This document shows positions 35,040 to 42,774 of a stretch of 64,000 nt of DNA, piece after piece. The position numbers and the translations under genes are program-made. The notes under the pieces are model-generated. The model made no database searches. It was not told where the DNA came from and saw only the letters and a program-made list of their open reading frames with translations. Source of the DNA: DASWJZ01 sp038211615 (GTDB lineage Bacteria > Pseudomonadota > Alphaproteobacteria > Rhizobiales > Afifellaceae). Every line of letters begins with the position of its first letter. Within the stretch, counting starts at the first letter, position 1. Location: assembly GCA_038211615.1 (NCBI GenBank), contig JBBQVL010000008.1, forward strand, positions 1 to 64,000, read 5' to 3'.

Positions 35040-36302
35040 ATGAAATCGACAGTTCGCAATTTGTTGGCGACGACCGCGCTTGCGGGAGCGTTTCTCGCCC
35101 CGTCACTGGCCTCGGCCGCTGACCTTGAAGTGATCCACTGGTGGACGTCCAAGGGCGAGTCGGCGGCGGTTTCGCAGTTCGCCAAGGCGCTCGACAATGA
35201 CGGGCAGGGCGATCACTGGATCGACAGCGCCATCGCGCTTGGAGAGACGGCGCGCGCCACCGTGATGCAGCGCGTGCTCGGCGGCGATCCGCCCGAGGCT
35301 GCGCAGTTCAACCCGGGCCGCCAGTACGAAGAGCTCATCTCGGGCGGCAAGCTGCTCGATCTGACCGACATCGCGACCGCGGGCAAGTGGGAAGAGATCA
35401 TCCGCCCGAAGGCCATCGGCAGCGCCTGCCTGGTGGACGGCCACTGGTGGTGCGTGCCGGTGAACATCCATTCCAACTATTGGGCCTGGTATTCCAAGCC
35501 TGTGTTCGAGAAGGCGGGCGTTCCCGAGCCGCGGAGCCTCGCCGACGTCGTTGCGGATGCGCCGAAGATCAAGGCGGCGGGCTTCATTCCGTTCGCGGTC
35601 GGCGGCGACGGCAACGGCTGGCAGATCCAGCTGCTTTTCCAGGACATGGTCACGGAAGCCCTCGGCATCGCGAAGCGCGACGAGATGTACACCAAGAAGA
35701 GCGGGGAAATCGCGGGCGGGCCGGAGATCAAGGGCGTCTTCGAGCAGCTCCGCGCGCTGAAGCAGTACACCGATGACGGTTACGCGAACCGCAACTGGAA
35801 CGACACGACCAACCTCGTGATCACCGGCAAGGCGGGCGTGCAGGTCATGGGCGACTGGGCGCGCGGCGAGTTCGCGGCGGCCGGCATGACGGGCGTCAAG
35901 GACTTCGGCTGCATGATCGGCCTGAACGAGGACAAGCCGGTGGTCAGCACCGACGGCGACATCATCCTGTTCTTCAAGCAGGACAATCCGGACGTCGAGG
36001 CAGCGCAGAAGCGGCTCGCCAACCTCCTGATCAGCCCGGAAGTGCAGGTCGCCTTCAACAACGCCAAGGGCTCGATGCCGGTGCGCGCGGACGTCGACAT
36101 GTCGACCGCCGACCCGTGCATGCAGAAGGCCCTGAAAGCCGTCGAGGATCCGGCCAAGATCGTGACTGCCACCAACCGGTTCATCACGGAAAATACGAAC
36201 CAGCAGATCAACGAGCTGGTCGGCCAGTTCTTCGCCGACGATTCCATTACGGCCGAAGACGCCACGGCCCGGTTCTCGAGCGTTATCGCGAACTCCGACT
36301 AG
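35040..36302 (+). CDS. Sugar ABC transporter substrate-binding protein (CUT1)
   Basis: A 420-residue periplasmic binding protein of extracellular family 1. The signal peptide ends LAPSLASA before ADLEV (about residue 26). EVIHWWTSKGESAAV, GDPPEAAQFNPG, VPVNIHSNYWAWYSK and GVQVMGDWARGEF resemble GtsA/glucose-mannose-type proteins more than maltose-type ones. The ligand is not known. A strong ribosome site (cggagg) precedes the ATG. It is first in the operon and separated from the permeases by a stable hairpin, which should raise its level over the membrane parts. Confidence 0.95.
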   Translation: MKSTVRNLLATTALAGAFLAPSLASAADLEVIHWWTSKGESAAVSQFAKALDNDGQGDHWIDSAIALGETARATVMQRVLGGDPPEAAQFNPGRQYEELISGGKLLDLTDIATAGKWEEIIRPKAIGSACLVDGHWWCVPVNIHSNYWAWYSKPVFEKAGVPEPRSLADVVADAPKIKAAGFIPFAVGGDGNGWQIQLLFQDMVTEALGIAKRDEMYTKKSGEIAGGPEIKGVFEQLRALKQYTDDGYANRNWNDTTNLVITGKAGVQVMGDWARGEFAAAGMTGVKDFGCMIGLNEDKPVVSTDGDIILFFKQDNPDVEAAQKRLANLLISPEVQVAFNNAKGSMPVRADVDMSTADPCMQKALKAVEDPAKIVTATNRFITENTNQQINELVGQFFADDSITAEDATARFSSVIANSD

Positions 36303-36314
36303 GCGACATGCGGA

Positions 36315-36345
36315 TTGAGGCGCCGCCGTCAGGGCGGCGCCTCAA
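36315..36345 (+). promoter_or_regulatory. Stable intra-operon hairpin after the binding-protein gene
   Basis: A perfect 13-bp stem TTGAGGCGCCGCC / GGCGGCGCCTCAA with a 5-base loop begins 12 bp after the stop of the binding-protein gene. No T-run follows, so it more likely protects the 3' end of the upstream message and partly attenuates transcription into the permease genes than terminates fully. Confidence 0.65.
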
Positions 36346-36469
36346 CTCCTGTTCCGATTTGAGCACGCTGCACCCAGTTCGGATGGACGGCACGCCGCAT
36401 CGCCGGCACGCCGCAGCGTTCGCGCGGACATTCGGGGCCGGCGTCTCAAGGCAGGCGGGGTAGCCCGGC

Positions 36470-37363
36470 ATGGCTCGGACGCGAAAGCGCAGATTTCACT
36501 ATTCCGCGCTGATCGGCACGGTCCCGATGATCCTCGTGGCTGTGGGCGTCTTCGTCATAGGAATGGGCTTCTCGATCCTCTGGTCGTTCACAAGCTCGAA
36601 ACTCTTCCCCAACCTCAATTTCATCGGCCTGACCCAATATTATCGGCTTTGGGGGAGCGACCGCTGGCAGGTGGCGGTCCACAACATCTGGATCTTCGGT
36701 TTCATGTCGATCACCTTCAACATGGTGTTCGGCTACCTGCTCGCAGTATTCATGGACCAGCGCGTCCGTCAGGAAGACCTGCTCCGCTCCATCTTCCTCT
36801 ATCCCTTCGCGATGTCGCTGGTCGTCACCGGCCTCGTCTGGCAATGGGCGCTCGATCCGAACCTCGGCATCCAGGGCGCGATGCGGAATTTCGGCTGGGA
36901 AAGCTTCCATTTTGCCCCGCTGGTCGATCCCAACTCGGCGATCTTCGGGCTGGTGGTGGCAGGTATCTGGCAAGGGTCCGGCGTCACCATGGCCATCCTG
37001 CTCGCGGGCCTGCGCGGGATCGATACGGAGATATGGCGCGCGGCGAAGGTGGACGGGATTCCGACCTGGCGGACGCATCTCTTCATCGCGCTGCCGATGC
37101 TGCGCGGAGCCCTGGCGACGGCCTTCGTCCTGCAATGTGTCAACGTCGTGCGTGTCTACGACCTGGTGGTCGCGATGACCGGCGGCGGTCCAGGGTTCTC
37201 GACCACAATGCCGGCGGTGTACGTCATTCAGCTCATCACCGTCCGCCAGAATGTCGGGGAGGGAATGGCCGGCGCAACGATGATGCTGTTGCCGATCATC
37301 GCTGTCGTGGTGGTCGGAGGCATATTCCGCTTCCGGCAGAGCCGGCGTGCGGTGCACACGTGA
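36470..37363 (+). CDS. Sugar ABC transporter permease (MalF-type)
   Basis: A 297-residue inner-membrane permease with six helices. The EAA loop that contacts the ATPase is EIWRAAKVDGIPTWRTHLFI. The GGGPGFSTTMPAVYV segment is typical of CUT1 permeases. It is one half of the heteromeric channel with the next gene, which it overlaps by GTGA. The 167 bp upstream hold the operon hairpin and little else. Confidence 0.95.
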   Translation: MARTRKRRFHYSALIGTVPMILVAVGVFVIGMGFSILWSFTSSKLFPNLNFIGLTQYYRLWGSDRWQVAVHNIWIFGFMSITFNMVFGYLLAVFMDQRVRQEDLLRSIFLYPFAMSLVVTGLVWQWALDPNLGIQGAMRNFGWESFHFAPLVDPNSAIFGLVVAGIWQGSGVTMAILLAGLRGIDTEIWRAAKVDGIPTWRTHLFIALPMLRGALATAFVLQCVNVVRVYDLVVAMTGGGPGFSTTMPAVYVIQLITVRQNVGEGMAGATMMLLPIIAVVVVGGIFRFRQSRRAVHT

Positions 37364-38298
37364 CGGCTGTCGATATCGCGGTGGAGGGGCCGGAAGAGGC
37401 GCGCGCGACCGCAACGCGTGCGTCGGAGCCGAGGGGGCCGAAGCCGCGGCGGCTCTCGATCGGCCGCATCGGCATCTATGCGTTCCTGCTTGTCTCCGCG
37501 CTTTTCTTCCTGGTGCCCCTCTACATCATGATCGTGACCTCGTTGAAGGGGATGCCGGAGATTCGGCTTGGACACCTCTTCAATCTGCCGGCGGAGCCGA
37601 CCATCCAGCCATGGATCGACGCCTGGCTGCATGCGTGCACGGGGCGCGACTGCAACGGGCTCAGCCCGGGTTTCGCCAATTCGATGAAGATCACGATCCC
37701 GAGCGTGCTCGTCTCGATCGTCTGCGCATCGATCAACGGCTACGCGCTGACCTACTGGCCGTACAAGGGGGCCAACCTGCTGTTCGGCCTGCTGATCTTC
37801 GGCGCCTTTGTCCCGTACCAGGTGGTCATCTACCCGCTGATCATCGGGCTGAGCACGGTTGGGCTTTTCGCCACGCTGCCCGGCATCATCATCGTGCACA
37901 CGATCTTCGGCATGCCGATCCTGACGCTGCTCTACCGCAATTTCTACGCCGCGCTGCCGGTCGAGCTGTTCAAGGCGGCGCGCGTCGACGGGGCGGGCTT
38001 CTGGCAGATTTTCTTCCGCATCATGATCCCGATGTCGGTGCCCATCACCACCGTCGCCATGATCCTGCAGGTGACGGGAATCTGGAATGACTTCCTGTTC
38101 GGCGTCGTCTTCGCTGGCCGGTCGTACTGGCCGATGACGGTGCAGCTCAACAACATCGTCAACACCACCCAGGGCGTCCGCGAGTACAACGTCAACATGG
38201 CGGCGACGATCCTGACCGCGGCCGTGCCGCTCGCCGTCTATTTCATCTCCGGCAGGTGGTTCGTGCGCGGCATCGCCGCCGGCGCGGTGAAGGGCTGA
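37360..38298 (+). CDS. Sugar ABC transporter permease (MalG-type)
   Basis: A 312-residue inner-membrane permease, second half of the channel. The start is GTG 37360, overlapping the previous stop as GTGA. The N-terminal 35 residues are charged and cytosolic. Then come six helices with the EAA loop ELFKAARVDGAGFWQIFFRI. HACTGRDCNGLSPGFANS adds a two-Cys periplasmic loop, also seen in glucose-type permeases. The ATPase gene follows after 3 bp. Confidence 0.94.
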   Translation: MTAVDIAVEGPEEARATATRASEPRGPKPRRLSIGRIGIYAFLLVSALFFLVPLYIMIVTSLKGMPEIRLGHLFNLPAEPTIQPWIDAWLHACTGRDCNGLSPGFANSMKITIPSVLVSIVCASINGYALTYWPYKGANLLFGLLIFGAFVPYQVVIYPLIIGLSTVGLFATLPGIIIVHTIFGMPILTLLYRNFYAALPVELFKAARVDGAGFWQIFFRIMIPMSVPITTVAMILQVTGIWNDFLFGVVFAGRSYWPMTVQLNNIVNTTQGVREYNVNMAATILTAAVPLAVYFISGRWFVRGIAAGAVKG

Positions 38299-38301
38299 AC
38301 G

Positions 38302-39381
38302 ATGGCGAGCGTTTCCATCCGCAAACTCGGAGTGTCGTTCGGCTCGTTCCAGGTGTTGCGTGACCTCGACCTCGAAGTCGCCGCCGGCGAGTTCATCGTT
38401 CTCCTCGGCGCTTCGGGCTGCGGCAAGTCCACGCTGCTGAACGCCATCGCCGGCTTGCTCGACATCGACGCCGGGCAGATCTGGATCGGGGAGAAGAACG
38501 TCACCTGGGAAGAGCCGGCGCATCGCGGCATCGGGATGGTGTTCCAGTCCTACGCGCTTTACCCGCGCATGACTGCGGAGGGGAACCTTACCTTCGGCCT
38601 GAAGATCGCCCGCGTCCCGCGCGACGAGATCGAGCGGCGCGTGAAGTTCGCCTCCGAGCTCCTGCAGATCGAGCCGATCCTGAAACGGCGCCCGGCGGAA
38701 CTCTCCGGCGGGCAGCGGCAGCGCGTCGCGATCGGGCGGGCGCTGGTGCGCGACGTCGACGTCTTCCTCTTCGACGAGCCGCTGTCGAACCTCGACGCCA
38801 AGCTTCGCACGGAGCTCCGCGTCGAGCTGAAGCGCCTGCACCAGCGGCTGGGCAAGGCGACGATGATCTATGTAACGCACGACCAGATCGAGGCGCTGAC
38901 GCTCGCCGACCGCATCGCCGTCATGCACGCCGGGGTGATCCAGCAGCTCGACACGCCGCACGTCATCTATCACAAGCCGGCCAACCGTTTCGTCGCGGGC
39001 TTCGTCGGATCGCCGAACATGAATTTCCGCACCGGCCGGATTGTCGATGCCGACGGCCCGGTCTTCGAGGGCAAAGGTATCCGCATCCCGCTCGCCGGCT
39101 ATCCCTGGATCAACGGGCACCAGGCCGGGCAGGAGGTCGAGCTCGGCCTGCGTCCCGAGCACATCGCCATCCACGGCGATCTCGCCAATCGCCATGAGGC
39201 GGAGGTCGAGCTGGTGGAGCCGATGGGGCCGGAAACCATCGTCTGGTGCCGCCTTGCCGGCGAAACGCTGTCGGTCCGCGTCGAAGGCGAGAGCGATATC
39301 GCCGCCGGCGCCCGCCTGCCGCTCGGATTTCCGGTCGAGCGGGTCAATCTGTTCGATGCCCAGACCGGGTTGCGTCTCTAG
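38302..39381 (+). CDS. Sugar ABC transporter ATP-binding protein (UgpC/MsmK type)
   Basis: A 359-residue ATPase that powers the transporter. Walker A GASGCGKST (36-44), Q-loop FQSYALYP, signature LSGGQ (134-138), Walker B FLFDEP (155-160), D-loop SNLDA and switch His193 in VTHDQ are intact. The C-terminal part, from about residue 235, is the OB-type regulatory domain of MalK-like proteins (LGLRPEHI). Such ATPases can serve more than one transporter. Confidence 0.97.
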   Translation: MASVSIRKLGVSFGSFQVLRDLDLEVAAGEFIVLLGASGCGKSTLLNAIAGLLDIDAGQIWIGEKNVTWEEPAHRGIGMVFQSYALYPRMTAEGNLTFGLKIARVPRDEIERRVKFASELLQIEPILKRRPAELSGGQRQRVAIGRALVRDVDVFLFDEPLSNLDAKLRTELRVELKRLHQRLGKATMIYVTHDQIEALTLADRIAVMHAGVIQQLDTPHVIYHKPANRFVAGFVGSPNMNFRTGRIVDADGPVFEGKGIRIPLAGYPWINGHQAGQEVELGLRPEHIAIHGDLANRHEAEVELVEPMGPETIVWCRLAGETLSVRVEGESDIAAGARLPLGFPVERVNLFDAQTGLRL

Positions 39382-39395
39382 CCAGGAGTAATTCC

Positions 39396-40151
39396 TTGTC
39401 CGTCACCGATCGTGTCTCCTTCCAGCTCTATTCGGCGCGGAAATTCCCTCCGCTCGACGCCCAGCTCTCGCTGCTCGCGAAGCTCGGCTACAAGAATGTC
39501 GAGCCCTATGGCGGCCTCTTCCAGAACCTCGACGAGCTGAAGGCGGGGCTGAAGAAGTACGGCCTCGCCACGCCGACCGCGCATATCGGCATCGAGCGGC
39601 TGCGCGCCGACACCGAGGGCGTCGCGAAGATGGCGAAGGATTTCGGCATCAAGGAAGTGATCGTTCCCGCCGTCCCGCAGGAGGAGCGGAGCGCTTCCGC
39701 CGATGGCTGGACCAAGCTCGGCAAGGAGCTCGCCGGCTACCAGAAGATCCTCGCGGCGCACGGCATCGGCTTTGCCTGGCACAACCACAGCTTCGAGTTC
39801 GCCAGGCTCGCCGACGGCAGCTATCCGCTCGACCGGATGTTCGCCTCGGCGCCCGGGCTCCACTGGCAGGCCGACATCGGCTGGATCCAGTGGGCGGGCG
39901 AGGATCCCGTCGCCTGGATCGACAAATACAAGGACCGCGTCGTCGCGCTGCACATCAAGGATCTCGCGCCGAAGGGCGAGAACCCGGAGGAGGATGGGCA
40001 GATGGACGTCGGCCACGGCGTCCTCGACTGGAAGAAGCTGATGCCGTCGATAAAAGCGCCCGGCGTCAAGTATCTGGTCATGGAGCACGACAATCCGAAC
40101 GACTTCGAGCGTTTCGCGCGCCGGTCGTTCAAAACCGTTTCCGCCTGGTAG
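39396..40151 (+). CDS. Sugar phosphate isomerase/epimerase (AP endonuclease 2-type TIM barrel)
   Basis: A 251-residue xylose-isomerase-like TIM barrel. The start is TTG 39396, fixed by AGGAG 8 bases upstream; the frame extends upstream only into the ATPase gene. Likely metal ligands lie in the strands AWHNHSFEF, WQADIGWIQWAG, ALHIKDLAP and MEHDNP. Proteins of this type isomerise keto and aldo sugars, inositol derivatives or 3-keto sugars, often beside a Gfo/Idh dehydrogenase, as here. The substrate is unknown. Confidence 0.9.
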   Translation: MSVTDRVSFQLYSARKFPPLDAQLSLLAKLGYKNVEPYGGLFQNLDELKAGLKKYGLATPTAHIGIERLRADTEGVAKMAKDFGIKEVIVPAVPQEERSASADGWTKLGKELAGYQKILAAHGIGFAWHNHSFEFARLADGSYPLDRMFASAPGLHWQADIGWIQWAGEDPVAWIDKYKDRVVALHIKDLAPKGENPEEDGQMDVGHGVLDWKKLMPSIKAPGVKYLVMEHDNPNDFERFARRSFKTVSAW

Positions 40152-40161
40152 GGAGGCATTC

Positions 40162-40206
40162 TTGGGAGAGACTGGCTTGGGAGAGACTGGCTTGGAAGAG
40201 ATTGGC
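40162..40206 (+). repeat. Three 15-bp tandem repeats at the start of the oxidoreductase gene
   Basis: TTGGGAGAGACTGGC occurs twice exactly (40162-40176, 40177-40191), followed by TTGGAAGAGATTGGC (40192-40206, two substitutions). The unit is in frame, so copy-number changes alter only the N-terminus and the number of TTG starts. Confidence 0.9.
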
Positions 40207-41316
40207 GTCGGAATTGTCGGCTGCGGCAATATCTCCACGATCTACATGACCAACCTGCCGCATGTGCCGGGCGTGAAGGTGCGCGCCTGCGCCGACATGA
40301 AGCGCGAGGTGGCGGCCGCGCAGGGAAAGAGGTTCGGCGTCGAGGCGATGTCGGTCGACAAGCTGATGGCGCGCGACGACATCCAGATTGTCGTCAACCT
40401 GACGATACCGGCCGCGCACGGCGACGTGTCGCTCTCGGCGCTCTCCGCCGGCAAGCACGTGTTCTCCGAGAAGCCGCTGGCAATCGATGTCGAACTCGGG
40501 CGCAAGGTGGTCGCGGAGGCGGACAGGCGGAAGCTGATGATCGGCTGCGCTCCCGACACCTTCCTCGGCGCCGGCGGACGGCTGACGCGCAAGCTCATCG
40601 ACAAGGGCGCAGTTGGAAAGATCCTCTCCGGCACCGCCTTCCTGATGTCGCACGGCATGGAGCACTGGCACCCGGACCCGGAATTCTTCTTCAAGAAGGG
40701 CGGCGGCCCGGTGCTCGACGTCGGCGTCTACTACATCACCGCACTGGTCAATCTGCTCGGGCCGGTCGCCCGGGTCCACTCCATGGCGAGCACGGGCTTC
40801 GCCGAGCGCATCGTCACTTCGGAGGGCGCGCGCAAGGGCCACAGGATCAAGGTCGAGACGCCGACGACCTGCCTGGCGCTATTGGAATTCGCGGCCGGCG
40901 CGCAGCTCACGTTCGTCGCGACCTGGGACGTCTGGAAGCACACGCATCCGCCGATCGAGCTCTACGGAGAGGAGGGGTCGCTCCGTGTCCCCGACCCGAA
41001 CTTCTACGGCGGCACGGTCGAAACCAGCAAGCGGAGCGGCGACTGGGAGCAGCACAGCTCGGCGGGCATGCCGCTCGGCAAACCGAACTGGCCCGCGGAC
41101 GCCCCGCTGCACGCGAACTACCGTGCGCTCGGCGTCGCCGACATGGTGCAGGCGCAGCGCCAGAAACGCCGGCACCACGCGAGCGGCAAGCTGGCGCTGC
41201 ACGTGCTTGAGGTGATGGAAGCGGTCGTGAATGGCGGGACGACCGAGATGACGGCAGGGGCGACCCGGCCGGCCGTCTTCAAGGAGTCCGACGCGAAGAG
41301 CGTATTCGCGAACTAG
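40162..41316 (+). CDS. Gfo/Idh/MocA-family oxidoreductase
   Basis: A 384-residue NAD(P)-dependent dehydrogenase. The nucleotide loop is GIVGCGNIS, with the family signature SEKPLA after SAGKHVF, and the C-terminal beta-sheet domain begins near LMSHGMEHWHPDPEFF. The start is TTG 40162 after GGGAGG. The N-terminus consists of three 15-bp tandem repeats (LGETG-like), each of which carries its own TTG and, in the first two, a GGGAG before the next TTG. True initiation could therefore be at 40162, 40177 or 40192. It probably oxidises the imported sugar or the product of its TIM-barrel neighbour. Confidence 0.92.
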   Translation: MGETGLGETGLEEIGVGIVGCGNISTIYMTNLPHVPGVKVRACADMKREVAAAQGKRFGVEAMSVDKLMARDDIQIVVNLTIPAAHGDVSLSALSAGKHVFSEKPLAIDVELGRKVVAEADRRKLMIGCAPDTFLGAGGRLTRKLIDKGAVGKILSGTAFLMSHGMEHWHPDPEFFFKKGGGPVLDVGVYYITALVNLLGPVARVHSMASTGFAERIVTSEGARKGHRIKVETPTTCLALLEFAAGAQLTFVATWDVWKHTHPPIELYGEEGSLRVPDPNFYGGTVETSKRSGDWEQHSSAGMPLGKPNWPADAPLHANYRALGVADMVQAQRQKRRHHASGKLALHVLEVMEAVVNGGTTEMTAGATRPAVFKESDAKSVFAN

Positions 41317-41327
41317 GTCAGCAAAAA

Positions 41328-41351
41328 GCCCCGCCGCTGGAACGGCGGGGC
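41328..41351 (-). terminator. Rho-independent terminator of the collagen-like lipoprotein gene (bidirectional hairpin)
   Basis: A perfect 9-bp stem GCCCCGCCG / CGGCGGGGC with loop CTGGAA. On the minus strand it is followed by TTTTT (41327-41323), a standard intrinsic terminator 21 bp after the lipoprotein stop. On the plus strand the same stem lies 11 bp after the oxidoreductase stop but has no T-run. Confidence 0.85.
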
Positions 41352-41372
41352 CGGGTCGGCTTTGCGAAGGCT

Positions 41373-42461
41373 CTACATCTTCATGCAGAGCAGCGTGACC
41401 TGCGATTTGTCGCCGCTGTAGCCGCACTTGGCGGAGTTCGGGTACGTCGTCAGCGGATATTCGCTGCCGACGCCCGAGCAATAGGCGCTCACCATCGTCT
41501 CGCCGCTGTCGCAGGAGCCGAAGTTGCTGCCCGAGACCACGCGGATGCCGGCCGAGGCATCGGCGCTGCCGGACGAGCAGATGACGGTCGCCTTGGCGCT
41601 TCCGCCGCTGTAGCCGCACTTCGCGCCGTCCGGATAGGTCTGCAGCGGATATTTGCTCCAGCCTCCGGTGCAATAGGCGCTGACCATCGTCTCGCCGCTG
41701 CTGCACCACGCGGTGTTCGTGTCGGAGGCGACGACGCGGAGGCCGGCTTCCTTCGCGGCGGAATCGTCCTTCGGCATGCAGGCGACATTGGCCTTCGAAG
41801 CGCCGCCGCTATAGCCGCACTTCACGCGCCCGTCCGGATAGGCGAGCAGCGGATAGGTGTCGTAGCCGCCGGAGCAGTAGGCGCTGAACAGCGTCTCGTC
41901 GGACTTGCAGGACGCGACATTGGAATCGGAGGAGACGAGATGGATGCCGAGGCCCGCCATCATGGACCCGCCGGCGGGCGACAGGCTTCCCTGCTTCTCC
42001 GCCGCCGGCGTGCAGATGATGCGGGCGCGCGCCGAGCCATCGCCGTAGGCGCACTTGGCGCCGTTCGGATAGGAGCTGACGGGGGCCGGATTGGTCGAAT
42101 TGACGCAGATCGCGCTGACCATCATCTCGCCGTCCGCGCACCAGGCGGTGTCGCTGTCCGGCGCGACGACATGCATGCCGCTCATGTCGGCTGTGCCACC
42201 CATCGCCGCGGCTCCGGCAGGTCCCGGAGGTCCAGCCGGCCCCGCCGCTCCGACCGGCCCTGCGGGTCCGGCGGGGCCTGCAGGCCCGGCGGGTCCGGCT
42301 GGCCCCACAGCTCCGGCCGCGCCATCCGCGCCGGCAGGTCCGGCCGCGCCATCGGCGCCTGCGGGACCGGCCGGCCCCGCCGGTCCGGCGGGCCCCGGCT
42401 GACCCGAACAGGCCGCAAGAAGCAAAGTGGAAAGAAGAGCTACGGCGAGCGAACGTTTCAT
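41373..42461 (-). CDS. Lipoprotein with collagen-like Gly-X-Y region and four four-cysteine repeats
   Basis: A 362-residue protein. The signal peptide ends in lipobox LAAC (Cys18). Residues 20-85 are 22 uninterrupted Gly-X-Y triplets, mostly GPA, a bacterial collagen-like stalk. The rest is four tandem repeats of about 55-65 residues, each with four Cys at near-constant spacing: 108/119/137/150, 185/196/215/228, 253/264/282/295 and 317/328/346/359. The repeat core reads roughly VVxxDxNxAxC, ETMVSAYC, YPDGAKCGYSGG, KATVxC. I know no named family for the repeat. A ggggggaatt ribosome site precedes the ATG, and a clear terminator follows. It is monocistronic and lies between the sugar operon and a polyol dehydrogenase. 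A trimeric stalk displaying disulfide-bonded domains at the envelope is an inference. Confidence 0.92.
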   Translation of the reverse strand: MKRSLAVALLSTLLLAACSGQPGPAGPAGPAGPAGADGAAGPAGADGAAGAVGPAGPAGPAGPAGPAGPVGAAGPAGPPGPAGAAAMGGTADMSGMHVVAPDSDTAWCADGEMMVSAICVNSTNPAPVSSYPNGAKCAYGDGSARARIICTPAAEKQGSLSPAGGSMMAGLGIHLVSSDSNVASCKSDETLFSAYCSGGYDTYPLLAYPDGRVKCGYSGGASKANVACMPKDDSAAKEAGLRVVASDTNTAWCSSGETMVSAYCTGGWSKYPLQTYPDGAKCGYSGGSAKATVICSSGSADASAGIRVVSGSNFGSCDSGETMVSAYCSGVGSEYPLTTYPNSAKCGYSGDKSQVTLLCMKM

Positions 42462-42774
42462 AATTCCCCCCAGACACTACGTTTTTTGAAAACTGCACCC
42501 AAAGCCGGCTTTCGTCAAAGGGTTGGCCGCGAAAGCGCTGAAAAAAGCGAGAATGTGATTACCCTGGAAACCGCCTCGCGTCCGTTCCTCCCGAGTGGCC
42601 GCTGTTCGACGCCGATGTCGATGGGAACCGTCACTCACTAAAAACTCCGGTGGGACGATCACGACAACGCCAGCGTTGCAATTTTCGTGGAAGCTCTGCC
42701 CCTGAACTGGCATCACTCACCTGCCGGTCAGCCCGAAGAGTCCTCCGGCGAGCGAAGAGAGCCAAGGAAGAGCA
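42462..42774. other. 313-bp divergent intergenic region
   Basis: This gap separates the collagen-like lipoprotein and the polyol dehydrogenase, which are transcribed apart. It must hold both promoters. I see ribosome sites at both edges (GGGGGG for the lipoprotein, AGGAAGAG for the dehydrogenase) and a possible minus-strand -35 (TTGACG, 42518-42513) without a good -10. No small gene or repeat is evident. Confidence 0.5.

Noticed and set aside
37228..39195. Minus-strand frame of 655 codons over the ABC transporter genes
   Set aside because: Antisense shadow; the plus-strand permease and ATPase motifs are intact.
42180..42410. GC-rich short tandem repeats that might suggest a CRISPR or satellite
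   Set aside because: They are the codons of the Gly-Pro-Ala collagen triplets, with no spacers.
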